Assembly (NCBI GenBank): GCA_021292105.1 | Contig: CM037872.1 | Location: 11,744,791-11,808,790 of the forward strand | Reading direction: 5' to 3' | Source: Anadara kagoshimensis | Taxonomy: Eukaryota; Mollusca; Bivalvia; Arcoida; Arcidae | DNA length: 64,000 bases | Shown: in pieces, positions 10,201 through 16,886 of the stretch | How positions within the stretch are numbered: position 1 is the first letter of the stretch | Layout of the letters: each line of letters begins with the position of its first letter | Made by a program: the position numbers and the translations under genes | The notes under the pieces: generated by a model | Told to the model about the DNA's origin: nothing | Seen by the model: only the letters and a program-made list of their open reading frames with translations | Database searches by the model: none

Positions 10201-11049
10201 ATTGATAGAACCTTTCTTGCTATAAGCACATTTGTATATTAATTAATTCTGTTCTTGACTCGCTTGTAGAATTAAAATTTAGAGCAAAAGTTTAAACTGA
10301 GTGCAGAGGTACAAAAATTCAAAACCAAATGGGTTTCTCGCTGTACCATGTGATACCCTATAAAGTTTGTACGGAGCAATTATTTCCAATGGTTATGGAA
10401 TTGCATAAGATAATATTTCCTGTAAAATGATATTATTCCGTGAAATTATGACCTTAACATTTTCCAAAACGTTGGGAGTAATTGATCATGTGGTACAGTG
10501 GCAAACCCCAACCAGGGATTTATCAAGGGCCTATTTAGGGCCGAAATTCGGCCCCATTCCTAATGGAAAAACATTGATTTTTTCCCAAAATGGGTTGAAA
10601 AAATTTCCAATTAGAAAATTGTACCAGATACATAGCTGAAGTCTGGCCATAAATGTGGCTGCTTTTCTCAATCTTCAATCAACTCAATACACTAAAAGCA
10701 TTAGATTTAATCATTAATGGCATCAAAGTTTTCCCAAAATGAGCAAAAGGTTGATAGTTTTTCCCAATTTTTAATTTAGGGCCTTTTCCCAAAAGACCCT
10801 GATAAATCCCTGCCAACTAAAAACCATTCTTAAGATTCAAAGAGGCCATTTTTGAAGGAAAAAACTGTTTTCTAAAACGTCATAACACATCATTATTTTT
10901 GTAATCATGTAATGCTAAACATGGCCCACTAAGGCCTTAACAATGGGGCCATTTGGCAAAATAATTGATCAGTGGCCCAATGGCCCCTTTCTATTATGAA
11001 CACTACAGCTTAACCAAGTCTTGTTTTCAATTTCAGTTTTAAGAAATAG
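1172..11049 (+). CDS. CDCA7: Cell division cycle-associated protein 7 (CDCA7/CDCA7L-like), nine coding exons
   Basis: Coding exons: 1172-1234, 1943-2008, 2644-2820, 5294-5380, 6318-6464, 7383-7469, 9100-9162, 9587-9723, 11037-11049. They join with consistent phase and GT/AG junctions into 840 nt, giving 279 residues plus a TAG stop. The start ATG has a strong context (AAGATGG). Order: a charged N-terminus; an Arg/Ser-rich basic segment (about residues 44-102) ending in a Ser tract; an acidic linker; an E-I-T-D-E-D-L segment just before the zinc finger; then the CDCA7 zinc-finger domain (zf-4CXXC_R1, about residues 181-275) with [22 protein letters not shown] and a final Cys. The three positions hit in human ICF3 syndrome (R274, G294, R304) are all retained here as Arg, Gly, Arg. 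CDCA7 acts in the nucleus, recruits the HELLS remodeller and recognises hemimethylated DNA. The protein is shorter than human CDCA7 (about 370 aa), mainly in the N-terminal part. The family call is very secure. CDCA7 and CDCA7L are vertebrate paralogues, so either name fits. Confidence 0.93.
1300..1735 (+). mobile_element. SINE-like element with poly(A) tail (CDCA7 intron 2)
   Basis: A B-box-like stretch (GAGTTTGAATCCTGC, about 1388-1402) is followed by a GC-richer body, then an A-rich tail from about 1707. Its composition contrasts with the AT-rich intron. Short ORFs on both strands here come from the element. The 5' boundary is approximate. Confidence 0.5.
1943..2008 (+). CDS. CDCA7: CDCA7 exon 3
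   Basis: The acceptor is CTTTTTAG ending at 1942 and the donor is GTAAGT at 2009. The exon encodes 22 residues ([19 protein letters not shown] and three more), in phase 0 at both ends. Confidence 0.85.
2135..2350 (+). mobile_element. Degenerate SINE-A fragment (CDCA7 intron 3)
   Basis: The 3' part ('aattcttgacaagg...ttactccagtcaatc') matches the SINE-A tail consensus (ATTCTTGACTGGGACGT... then ATTACTC/AATC repeats). The upstream part resembles the 8,160-8,300 fragment. The copy is diverged and partial. Confidence 0.4.
2644..2820 (+). CDS. CDCA7: CDCA7 exon 4 (basic and Ser-rich segment)
   Basis: The acceptor is TGATCATTGTAG ending at 2643 and the donor is GTAAGA at 2821. The exon encodes 59 residues, Arg-rich ([20 protein letters not shown]) and ending in a Ser/Thr tract. 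Vertebrate CDCA7 has a similar basic region with a nuclear localisation signal. Phase 0 at both ends. Confidence 0.85.
2918..2939. repeat. Poly(A) run, 22 bases
   Basis: Uninterrupted adenines in CDCA7 intron 4, possibly a retroelement tail. No element body was recognised beside it. Confidence 0.7.
3654..4985. mobile_element. 1.3-kb non-autonomous DNA transposon with TA target (CDCA7 intron 4)
   Basis: The left end TA+CCGTATATACTCGCC...AACCCGC and the right end GCGGGTTTTTGGCAAGAATATACAG+TA are inverted copies over about 25 bases with a few mismatches. Both are flanked by TA, as in Tc1/mariner/pogo elements. A second 'aacccgcacccc' block lies just inside each end. No transposase reading frame was found. 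Confidence 0.65.
5035..5215 (-). mobile_element. Pm MITE fragment (CDCA7 intron 4)
   Basis: It matches the Pm family end in minus orientation: GCGGGTGTAGCTAGCTAAAC, a 'cttcactggtggaa' block, and the terminus GGATTAGTATGTTTGTG. It lies within 80 bases of CDCA7 exon 5. Confidence 0.7.
5294..5380 (+). CDS. CDCA7: CDCA7 exon 5
   Basis: The acceptor is TTCTTTACAG ending at 5293 and the donor is GTATGT at 5381. The exon encodes 29 residues, starting [15 protein letters not shown] and ending in an acidic stretch. Phase 0. Confidence 0.8.
5917..6271 (-). mobile_element. hAT-like MITE 'H5', copy 1 (CDCA7 intron 5)
   Basis: The termini CAGGGATTTATC and GATGATTCCCTG are inverted. The flanks CAATT (5912-5916) and CGATT (6272-6276) form a 5-bp target duplication with one mismatch. 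Internal repeats of 'ttttgggaaaa' are shared with two other copies, which also have 5-bp duplications. CAGGG...CCCTG ends are typical of hAT-superfamily elements. Confidence 0.7.
6318..6464 (+). CDS. CDCA7: CDCA7 exon 6 (linker and start of the C-terminal domain)
   Basis: The acceptor is GTTTGTTGCAG ending at 6317 and the donor is GTAAGT at 6465. The exon encodes 49 residues, including [20 protein letters not shown], which corresponds to the conserved helix just before the CDCA7 zinc finger. Phase 0. Confidence 0.88.
6623..7032 (-). mobile_element. hAT-like MITE 'H5', copy 2 (CDCA7 intron 6)
   Basis: The termini CAGGGATTTTTCTG and CAGAAAAATCCCTG are perfect inverted repeats. A perfect 5-bp target duplication CAAAG flanks it (6618-6622, 7033-7037). 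The interior contains 'attcccaa' and 'ttttcccaaaa' blocks shared with the other copies. Confidence 0.8.
7090..7320 (+). repeat. Dispersed repeat containing a diverged duplicate of CDCA7 exon 10
   Basis: 7,095-7,150 ('ccacttggtt.gtga...gccttgcatagaaag') recurs at 18,671-18,725. 7,250-7,320 resembles the acceptor and start of the terminal CDCA7 exon (11,012-11,075), including TTGTTTTCAG and TTTTAAGAAATA. In the same phase it would encode SFSFKK plus stop. Lying before exons 7-9, it cannot serve as the normal last exon, so it is read as a relic of duplication. Confidence 0.5.
7383..7469 (+). CDS. CDCA7: CDCA7 exon 7 (zinc finger, first cysteine pairs)
   Basis: The acceptor is TTATTTTCAG ending at 7382 and the donor is GTAAAA at 7470. 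The 29 residues begin [11 protein letters not shown] and end FGVRGQ. They supply four Cys of the domain, the Arg equivalent to human R274 and the Gly equivalent to G294. Phase 0. Confidence 0.93.
7905..8160 (+). repeat. Fragment of a mollusc-type dispersed repeat ('gtccgtctgtcc...ctcctc')
   Basis: A 'ggggtatatagtg...tgtccgtctgtcc' head is followed by 'caactcctcctaaacc...atggattttcatgtaactttcac'. Similar blocks occur at 12,410-12,480, 20,690-20,830 and 29,045-29,260, which suggests one broad repeat group. Confidence 0.45.
8160..8300. mobile_element. SINE-related fragment
   Basis: Blocks such as 'ctgacctttg.caag..a...aaactctctcac' are shared with 43,640-43,720 and 43,905-43,950. Boundaries uncertain. 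Confidence 0.35.
8332..9018. mobile_element. Mariner-type MITE 'MM', copy 1, split by a nested hAT MITE
   Basis: The ends are inverted repeats of about 45 bases (AAGTTTGACCTG...TTTGACCTTT..TTTGAATATT). The outermost bases TATAG..TGT and the TA-rich flanks suggest a TA-target element. An uninterrupted relative lies at 36,727-36,960 and shares the internal 'aacatgctgtctta' block, which confirms that the middle of this copy is a later insertion. Confidence 0.75.
8452..8898. mobile_element. hAT-type MITE nested in the MM element
   Basis: A perfect 8-bp target duplication ATTATTAC flanks the element (8444-8451, 8899-8906). The ends TAGGGATGGGTATTATC and GATAATACCGCGCACCACTA are imperfect inverted repeats typical of hAT elements. 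The interior is rich in 'atcacgatac/gtatcgtgat' palindromes. Confidence 0.85.
9100..9162 (+). CDS. CDCA7: CDCA7 exon 8 (zinc finger middle)
   Basis: The acceptor is CATATTTTACAG ending at 9099 and the donor is GTAAGT at 9163. The 21 residues begin [12 protein letters not shown]. This is the most conserved part of the family and includes the Arg equivalent to human R304. Phase 0. Confidence 0.93.
9255..9335 (-). mobile_element. H5 MITE end fragment (CDCA7 intron 8)
   Basis: 'gagatttttctg..cattttgggaaagggactttgg' matches one end of the H5 MITE (compare 6,985-7,032 in reverse). The other end is not visible. Confidence 0.4.
9587..9723 (+). CDS. CDCA7: CDCA7 exon 9 (zinc finger end and C-terminal helix)
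   Basis: The acceptor is AACTATTTCAG ending at 9586 and the donor is GTAAAC at 9724. The exon encodes 45 residues and two bases of the next codon. [16 protein letters not shown] is the family signature, followed by [15 protein letters not shown], which matches the vertebrate helix after the last Cys. Confidence 0.93.
9788..10112 (+). mobile_element. tRNA-derived SINE-A (CDCA7 intron 9)
   Basis: The A box (TAGCTCAAATTGG) and B box (GGTTCAAACCC) lie in the first 70 bases. The body includes 'gactgttctttcgcc', then 'agctggtgac...cttg' and an AATC-repeat tail. The layout is the same as the better preserved copies at 50,204 and 51,923. Confidence 0.8.
10330..10509. mobile_element. Foldback MITE 'FB', copy 1
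   Basis: The ends GGGTTTCTCGCTGTACCA and TGGTACAGTGGCAAACCCC are inverted repeats. The interior is partly self-complementary. A second copy at 11,936-12,131 shares most of the sequence. The H5 MITE inserted directly at its right end. Confidence 0.65.
10513..10812 (+). mobile_element. hAT-like MITE 'H5', copy 3
   Basis: The termini CAGGGATTTATC and GATAAATCCCTG are perfect inverted repeats. A perfect 5-bp target duplication CCAAC flanks it (10508-10512, 10813-10817). Confidence 0.8.
10830..11012 (+). repeat. Dispersed repeat R2, copy 2 (before CDCA7 exon 10)
   Basis: Homologous to 770-1065 (see that entry). It ends about 25 bases upstream of the last CDCA7 acceptor. Confidence 0.5.
11037..11049 (+). 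CDS. CDCA7: CDCA7 exon 10 (last four codons: SFKK plus stop)
   Basis: The acceptor TTTTCAATTTCAG ends at 11036. With the two bases carried from exon 9 the exon gives S-F-K-K-stop, so the protein ends VNDYLQSFKK. This matches the position and character of the short Ser/Leu/Lys tail of vertebrate CDCA7. The 3' UTR follows and its end could not be placed. The minisatellite from 11,095 may lie within it. Confidence 0.8.
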
Positions 11050-11094
11050 TTTATGTGAATAGTGTGCAGATGCAGATAAAGAAAAAAAATTAGA

Positions 11095-11740
11095 GAAGAA
11101 AATGAACAGATACAGATATTGTATAGTTACAAATCCAAATAGATGCTTGATTTGTTACCATAGTGACATAAACAAAATCACAAAAATGAATGGATGCTTG
11201 ACTTGTTACCATGATGACCTAGACAAACCCAGAAAAATGAATGATACCATGGTGACAAACAAACAAAGAAAAATGTATGGATGCTTCATTTGTTACCATG
11301 GTGACACATCAAACTGAGAAAAATGTATGGATGCTTTGTTTGTTACCATGGTGACACATCAAACTGAGAAAAATGTATGGGTGCTTTGTTTGTTACCATG
11401 GTGACCTAGACAAACCCAGAAAAATGAATGATACCATGGTGACAAACAAACTAAGAACAATGAATGGATGCTTCATTTGTTACCAATGTGACACGGACAA
11501 ACCAAGAAACAGTAAAATGAATGAATGGATGCTTGATTTGTTGCCAAGGTGTCAATAGACAAACTCGGAAAGAATGAATGGATGCTTGTCTTGTTACCAT
11601 AGTGACATAGACATACTCAGTAAAATGAATGGATGGTTGAATTTGTTTCCATGGTGACATAGAAAACTGAAACATGAATGGATGGTTGAATTTGTTTCCA
11701 TGGTGACATAGAAAACTCTATGAAATATGAATGGATAGAT
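11095..11740. repeat. Minisatellite, about 45-55 bp units
   Basis: Diverged tandem copies of 'gaatggatgcttgatttg' plus 'ttaccatggtgacatag' and an 'acaaac..gaaaaat' linker, about 12 copies. Apparent ORFs here on both strands are by-products of the repeat. Confidence 0.85.
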
Positions 11741-11935
11741 TCAGCATGATTTATTGTTATAAGATGAATTTCGAAGGAATGAATAATGGGGTTAGTTTTA
11801 TTAAAAAATGTAAGAATTCATAAAGAGTGTGTGTGTGTGTGAAAATAGAATTGTGCCATTATGAGATCAACCAATGAAATTTTTAAGTTTTTTATCCCTG
11901 ATTTAATATTCTGTTGTGTTTTTAATATATAAATG

Positions 11936-12131
11936 GGGTTCCCCGCTGTACCACGTGATACCCTCTAATGTTTATGCGGAACACTTATTTCCAATGGATA
12001 TGGAATTGTATGAGATGAAATTTTCACGCAAAAACAACTTCATTCCCGGAATCTATGAAGTTGACATTTTCCTAAAATGTTCCGCACAAACGTTAGGAGG
12101 TATTGATCGTGTGGGACAGCTGCGAACCCTA
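11936..12131. mobile_element. Foldback MITE 'FB', copy 2
   Basis: The ends GGGGTTCCCCGCTGTACCAC and TGTGGGACAGCTGCGAACCC are inverted. The arms extend inward (GCGGAAC.../...GTTCCGC) to form a long hairpin. Homologous to 10,330-10,509. Confidence 0.75.
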
Positions 12132-12541
12132 ATGTACTACTATTAGTTAGATATATATCTATGTAACCTCAGGTATAATGAATTATGTATACAACTATAA
12201 TTTTATCTTTTTCAAAATTTTTAAAGTGTAATTTGATTTTTAATTTTTTAATTGTAAAAAAATTTGGTTAAATGATTTTAGTAGTAGATTGAATGAAATG
12301 AAATTTTACTTTTGATTCATTTTTAGCTCACCTGACCGAAGGTCATGTGAGCTTATGGCATAGCGCAGCGTGTGTATGTGCGTGTGTGCGTGTGTGCGTG
12401 TGTGCGTGTGTGCGTCGTTAACACCTATTTTCGACTTCTCCTCTGAAACTACTGAACAGTTTTTAATGAAACTTTGTCAAAAGCATATATGGGCCGGTGC
12501 AATTCAGATTTGTTCGTGGCGTTGCCATGGCTACCATAACT

Positions 12542-12556
12542 AGGTCAAGGTGACCT
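12542..12556. promoter_or_regulatory. Perfect estrogen-response-element-like palindrome
   Basis: AGGTCA-AGG-TGACCT is an exact IR3 half-site palindrome. It lies in the head of the Helentron-like element, so it may be only element sequence. Confidence 0.4.
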
Positions 12557-12869
12557 AGGGGTGCAAAAATCTTAAAAAATCTTCTTCTCCGAAAGTACTG
12601 ATTGGAGAAAAAATCTGATGAGGTATTTGGCTTCTCTAGGGTCTTAAGCCTATAGTTTGTTCATTTTGTGAAATTCGGATAAAAAATAGGTTACGCGTTT
12701 TTGCGTTTAATTTCGAAAAAATCGTAAAATAGCTTCAAATTGTTATAACTTGACTATTTGACCAGATAATGACATGGGGTTTTCAGTTTTGACATCTTCT
12801 TGTTAACATCTTCAAAATGAGGTCAAGGTCAATTGTGAAGGTCGTGACCTAATTTTTTTTACCTCTGAT

Positions 12870-14700
12870 TATAATTATTATCTCGAAAACCATATACTTT
12901 TTGTATAGGCATATATATTAGAATGTTGTAGGTATTGATACAACGATCATTTTGATGTATAGAAAAAGGTCATGGGTTCAAAGGTCAAGGTCACAGATGC
13001 GAAACAATACCGAAATGGTTAATTATCTCGAAAACTATAAACATTTTGTATAGGCATGTATATTAGAATGTTGTAGGTATTGATACAACGATCATTTTGA
13101 CGTATAGAAAAAGGTCATGGGTTCAAAGGTCAAGGTCACAGATGCGAAACAATACCAAAATGGTTAATTATCTCGAAAACTATAAACATTTTGTATAGGC
13201 ATGTATATTAGAATGTTGTAGGTATTGATACAACGATCATTTTGATGTATAGAAAAAGGTAATGAGTTCAAAGGTCAAGGTCACAGATGCTAAACAATAC
13301 CGAAATGGTTAATTATCTTGAAAACTATAAACATTTTGTATAGGTATGTATATTAGAATGTTGTAGGTATTGATACAACGATCATTTTGATGTATAGAAA
13401 AAGGTCATGGGTTCAAAGGTCAAGGTCACAGATGTGAAACAATACCGAAATGGTTAATTATCTGGAAAACTATAAACATTTTGTATAGGCATGTATAATA
13501 GAACGTTGTAGATATTGATACAACGGTCATTTTGACGTATAGAAAAAGGTCATGGGTTCAAAGGTCAAGGTGACAGATGTGAAACAATACCGAAATGGTT
13601 AATTATCTCAAAAACTATAAACATTTTGTATAGGCTTGTATATTAGAATGTTGTAGGTATTGATACAACGATCATTTTGATGTATAGAAAAAGGTCATGG
13701 GTTCAAAGGTCAAGGTCACAGATGCGAAACAATACCAAAATGGTTAATTATCTCGAAAACTATAAACATTTTGTATAGGCTTGTATATTAAAATGTTGTA
13801 GGTATTGATACAACGATCATTTTGATGTATAGAAAAAGGTCATGGGTTCAAAGGTCAAGGTCACAGATGCGAAACAATACCGAAATGGTTAATTATCTGG
13901 AAAACTATAAACATTTTGTATAGGCATGTATATTAGAATGTTGTAGATATTGATACAACGATCATTTTGACGTATAGAAAAAGGTCATGGGTTCAAAGGT
14001 CAAGGTGACAGATGTGAAACAATACCGAAATGGTTAATTATCTCAAAAACTATAAACATTTTGTATAGGCTTGTATATTAGAATGTTGTAGGTATTGATA
14101 CAACGATCATTTTGATGTATAGAAAAAGGTCATGGGTTCAAAGGTCAAGGTCACAGATGCGAAACAATACCAAAATGGTTAATTATCTCGAAAACTATAA
14201 ACATTTTGTATAGGCATATATATTAGAATGTTGTAGGTATTAATACAACGATCATTTTGATGTATAGAAAAAGGTCATGGGTTCAAAGGTCAAGGTGACA
14301 GATGTGAAACAATACCGAAATGGTTAATTATCTTGAAAACTATTAACTTTTTGTATAGGCATGTATATTAGAATGTTGTAGATATTGATACAACGATCAT
14401 TTTGATGTATAGAAAAAGGTCATGGGTTCAAAGGTCAAGGTCACAGATGCGAAACAATACCGAAATGGTTAATTATCTGGAAAACTATAAACTTTTTGTA
14501 TAGGCATGTATATTAGAATGTTGTAGATATTGATACAACAATCATTTTGATGTATAGAAAAAGGTTATGGATTTAAAGGTCAAGGTCACATATGCAAAAC
14601 AATACCGAAATGTTTAATTATCTCGAAAACTATTAACTTTTTGTATAGGCATGTATACTAGAATGTTGTAGGTATTGATACAACGGTTATCATGATGTAA
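12870..14700. repeat. 145-bp tandem repeat, about 12.5 copies
   Basis: The block GGTTAATTATCT recurs at 13017, 13162, 13307, 13452, 13597, 13742, 13887, 14032, 14177, 14322, 14467 and 14612, a strict 145-bp period. Variant letters repeat every three units over 13452-14177 (435 bp), so part of the array grew by copying a three-unit block. Most units contain GGTTCAAAGGTCAAGGTCA. Confidence 0.95.
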
Positions 14701-14804
14701 AGAAAAAAGTCATTGGGGTTTAGTATTTATGTTTTCTTTAAATCTATCAGCTAGCCATTAGTTATCAGGTGAGCGTATCAGGCCCATGGGCCTCTTGTTT
14801 TTTT

Positions 14805-14910
14805 CTGACTGTGTTGTATGGCAGTATTGGACAGTGTCATCATGTCAATTTTTCTGACTGTGTTGTCATGGCAATATTTCTGACAGTGTTGTCATGGTAA
14901 TATTTTTATC
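14805..14910. repeat. Minisatellite of about 44 bp, about 2.5 copies
   Basis: 'tttctga(c/g)(t/a)gtgttgtcatggca' repeats next to the 3' end of the Helentron-like element. Confidence 0.6.
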
Positions 14911-15654
14911 AGATTTTAAGTGTATTTCATTTATTTTGTATACAAGTACTTTCTGTGATGTCTAACTTCAGACCATGCTCATCCTGCTGAATACAGCCTT
15001 AATGTTTTGATTTTTTTGCTATGTTCAAACATTTGCATTCTTAATTATCTAATTCTCATGAATTAACATTAACTTTAAAAAAAAAAAAATAAAAAAAAAA
15101 TAGGAAAATTAAAACTTGAATAGATAGGCTTGCAATTTCTTAGATCCTCATTAAAATTCTCATTTAAAGAATGCTGTATTAGTAGGAAAATTTGGATATA
15201 TTTTGTGGGTCAAGACAGTATTTGATAACTGGATTTATTTTGATATTTAGATATTTTTTTTACTTGTTCATCATATCTAAGCTCATTGTATGATATTGGT
15301 GTGTGTATTTACAAAATATGTCATATTCATACATACTTGTATAGGGCAAATATTATATTACCATATATATGTACAAGAACAGTAAAGGGTTATATATATC
15401 TACCAAATATCTATATTATATATAAATGTGTGTGTGTGTGTGTGATGTCGCAATTAAAAGATTATTTAATAATCACAAGAACCAATCAATGTGTGTGAGT
15501 GTGAATATGTTAAATTGAACATTATGGAGCATAGTGATATTGAAATCTGGAAGTGAAAGAAACAAAATTGTAGGTGTATTTGATGATATTTTAAAAAATG
15601 GAAGAGGTACCATGTCACATATAGATGAATGAAAATATTGTTGATGGAAGAGCA
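14911..15654. other. AT-rich stretch, no gene seen
   Basis: Low-complexity A and T runs, a GT microsatellite (15427-15444) and short ORFs without recognisable features. It could include CDCA7 3' UTR, but no convincing poly(A) signal context was identified. Confidence 0.4.
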
Positions 15655-15865
15655 ATTATGTGACATGTGTCTAATGATATTTCTGATCATGTGACATTGT
15701 GTTGATGTCTGAAGATATTGTTGATCATGTGACATTGTATTGCTGATCATGTGACATTGTAATGTGTCTGAAGATATTGCCGATCATGTGACTTTGTTTC
15801 ACTGATCATGTGACATTGTAGTGATGTCTGATGATATAGCTGATCATGTGACATTGTATTGAGCT
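15655..15865. repeat. Minisatellite built on GATCATGTGACATTGT
   Basis: At least six copies of this block, separated by 'gatgtctgaagatattg' spacers of variable length. Confidence 0.85.
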
Positions 15866-16051
15866 GTTGAAATTTTTAATTTGTTATTGTTACCCAAATT
15901 GTTTTAGCAGTTTTAAAATAGAATGGATTTTAGTGCAGCTATTTTTTTGCAAATAAATTTATTGTTTTAAAATATTTTGTTTGTTTCTGTTGATACTGCA
16001 TGTAGTGTTGGAAGTAACAGCAAGGGTCGGGATGTTCTAAGCTATGATAGC

Positions 16052-16556
16052 TTAAAGGTCACCGGTCACCAAAAACCGAATTTTTTTTAGTATTATTTTC
16101 CGAAAGATTACATCATAAAAAGTCGATTTAGCCACAAATAACATTTTTTAATCATTTCTATCCTTTTCTACAGCGTAAATTAAAGTCCTGAAACTGTTGA
16201 AAAACTGTGTTATCTCCCTTTGGTAGTAAAAGGGCACAAAACCGGAAGTGACGCAGAAGGTGTTATCCCAGCTATTTAGTAAATGAAGCTTGTATAGTGA
16301 ACTGCATTTATTACCCAGATTTATCGGAAATAACTTCTATTGTTTTTACATATTTATTTATTTTTTAGCATTGGGTATTTCAGTTGACTTCAGCAGAAAA
16401 AAAATAATAAAAAATAAACATAATAATAAGAAATAAATAAGGAAAAAAAAAACTATATTTGTGTTTGCTCTAAGTATGATATACTATTTACTAATACTTT
16501 TACAAAACATAATTTTACATTTCTTTTGATATTTATTTATTTATTTATTTATTTAC

Positions 16557-16587
<31 letters not shown>

Positions 16588-16847
16588 TATCCATTTATCA
16601 CAACAAATAATAAAAGAACCCCAATTTCCGTTTTTTATTTAAAATATTGTTCATATTAATTTTCATTAATATTTAATATCATTTTAATCTTTACATATCT
16701 CTAAGTTATTATTTATTTATTTATTTATTTATTTATCACAACAAATAATTAAAGAACCCAAATTTCCGTTTTTATTTAAAGTAGTGTTCACATTAATTTG
16801 CATTAATATTTAATATCATTTTAATTATCTTTACATATCTCTTTGAG

Positions 16848-16886
<39 letters not shown>

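Larger units (their letters stand above)
12325..14803 (+). mobile_element. Helentron-associated/pearl-like element with tandem core
   Basis: The 5' end is a hairpin: AGCTCACCTGACC (12325-12337), loop GAA, GGTCATGTGAGCT (12341-12353). The 3' end has CAGGTGAGC (14766-14774), inverse of the 5' hairpin arm, then the palindrome AGGCCCATGGGCCT (14780-14793) and CTTGTTT. Between are a GTGTGCG repeat, a unique head and about 12.5 tandem 145-bp units. Subterminal inverted repeats, a 3' hairpin and a tandem core fit pearl/HINE elements known from bivalves. No rep-helicase gene is present, so it is non-autonomous. Confidence 0.65.

Noticed and set aside
11102-11675. Open frames on both strands with repeated CYHGD-like and MVT-like motifs
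   Set aside because: By-products of the minisatellite. They end within it and differ between strands.
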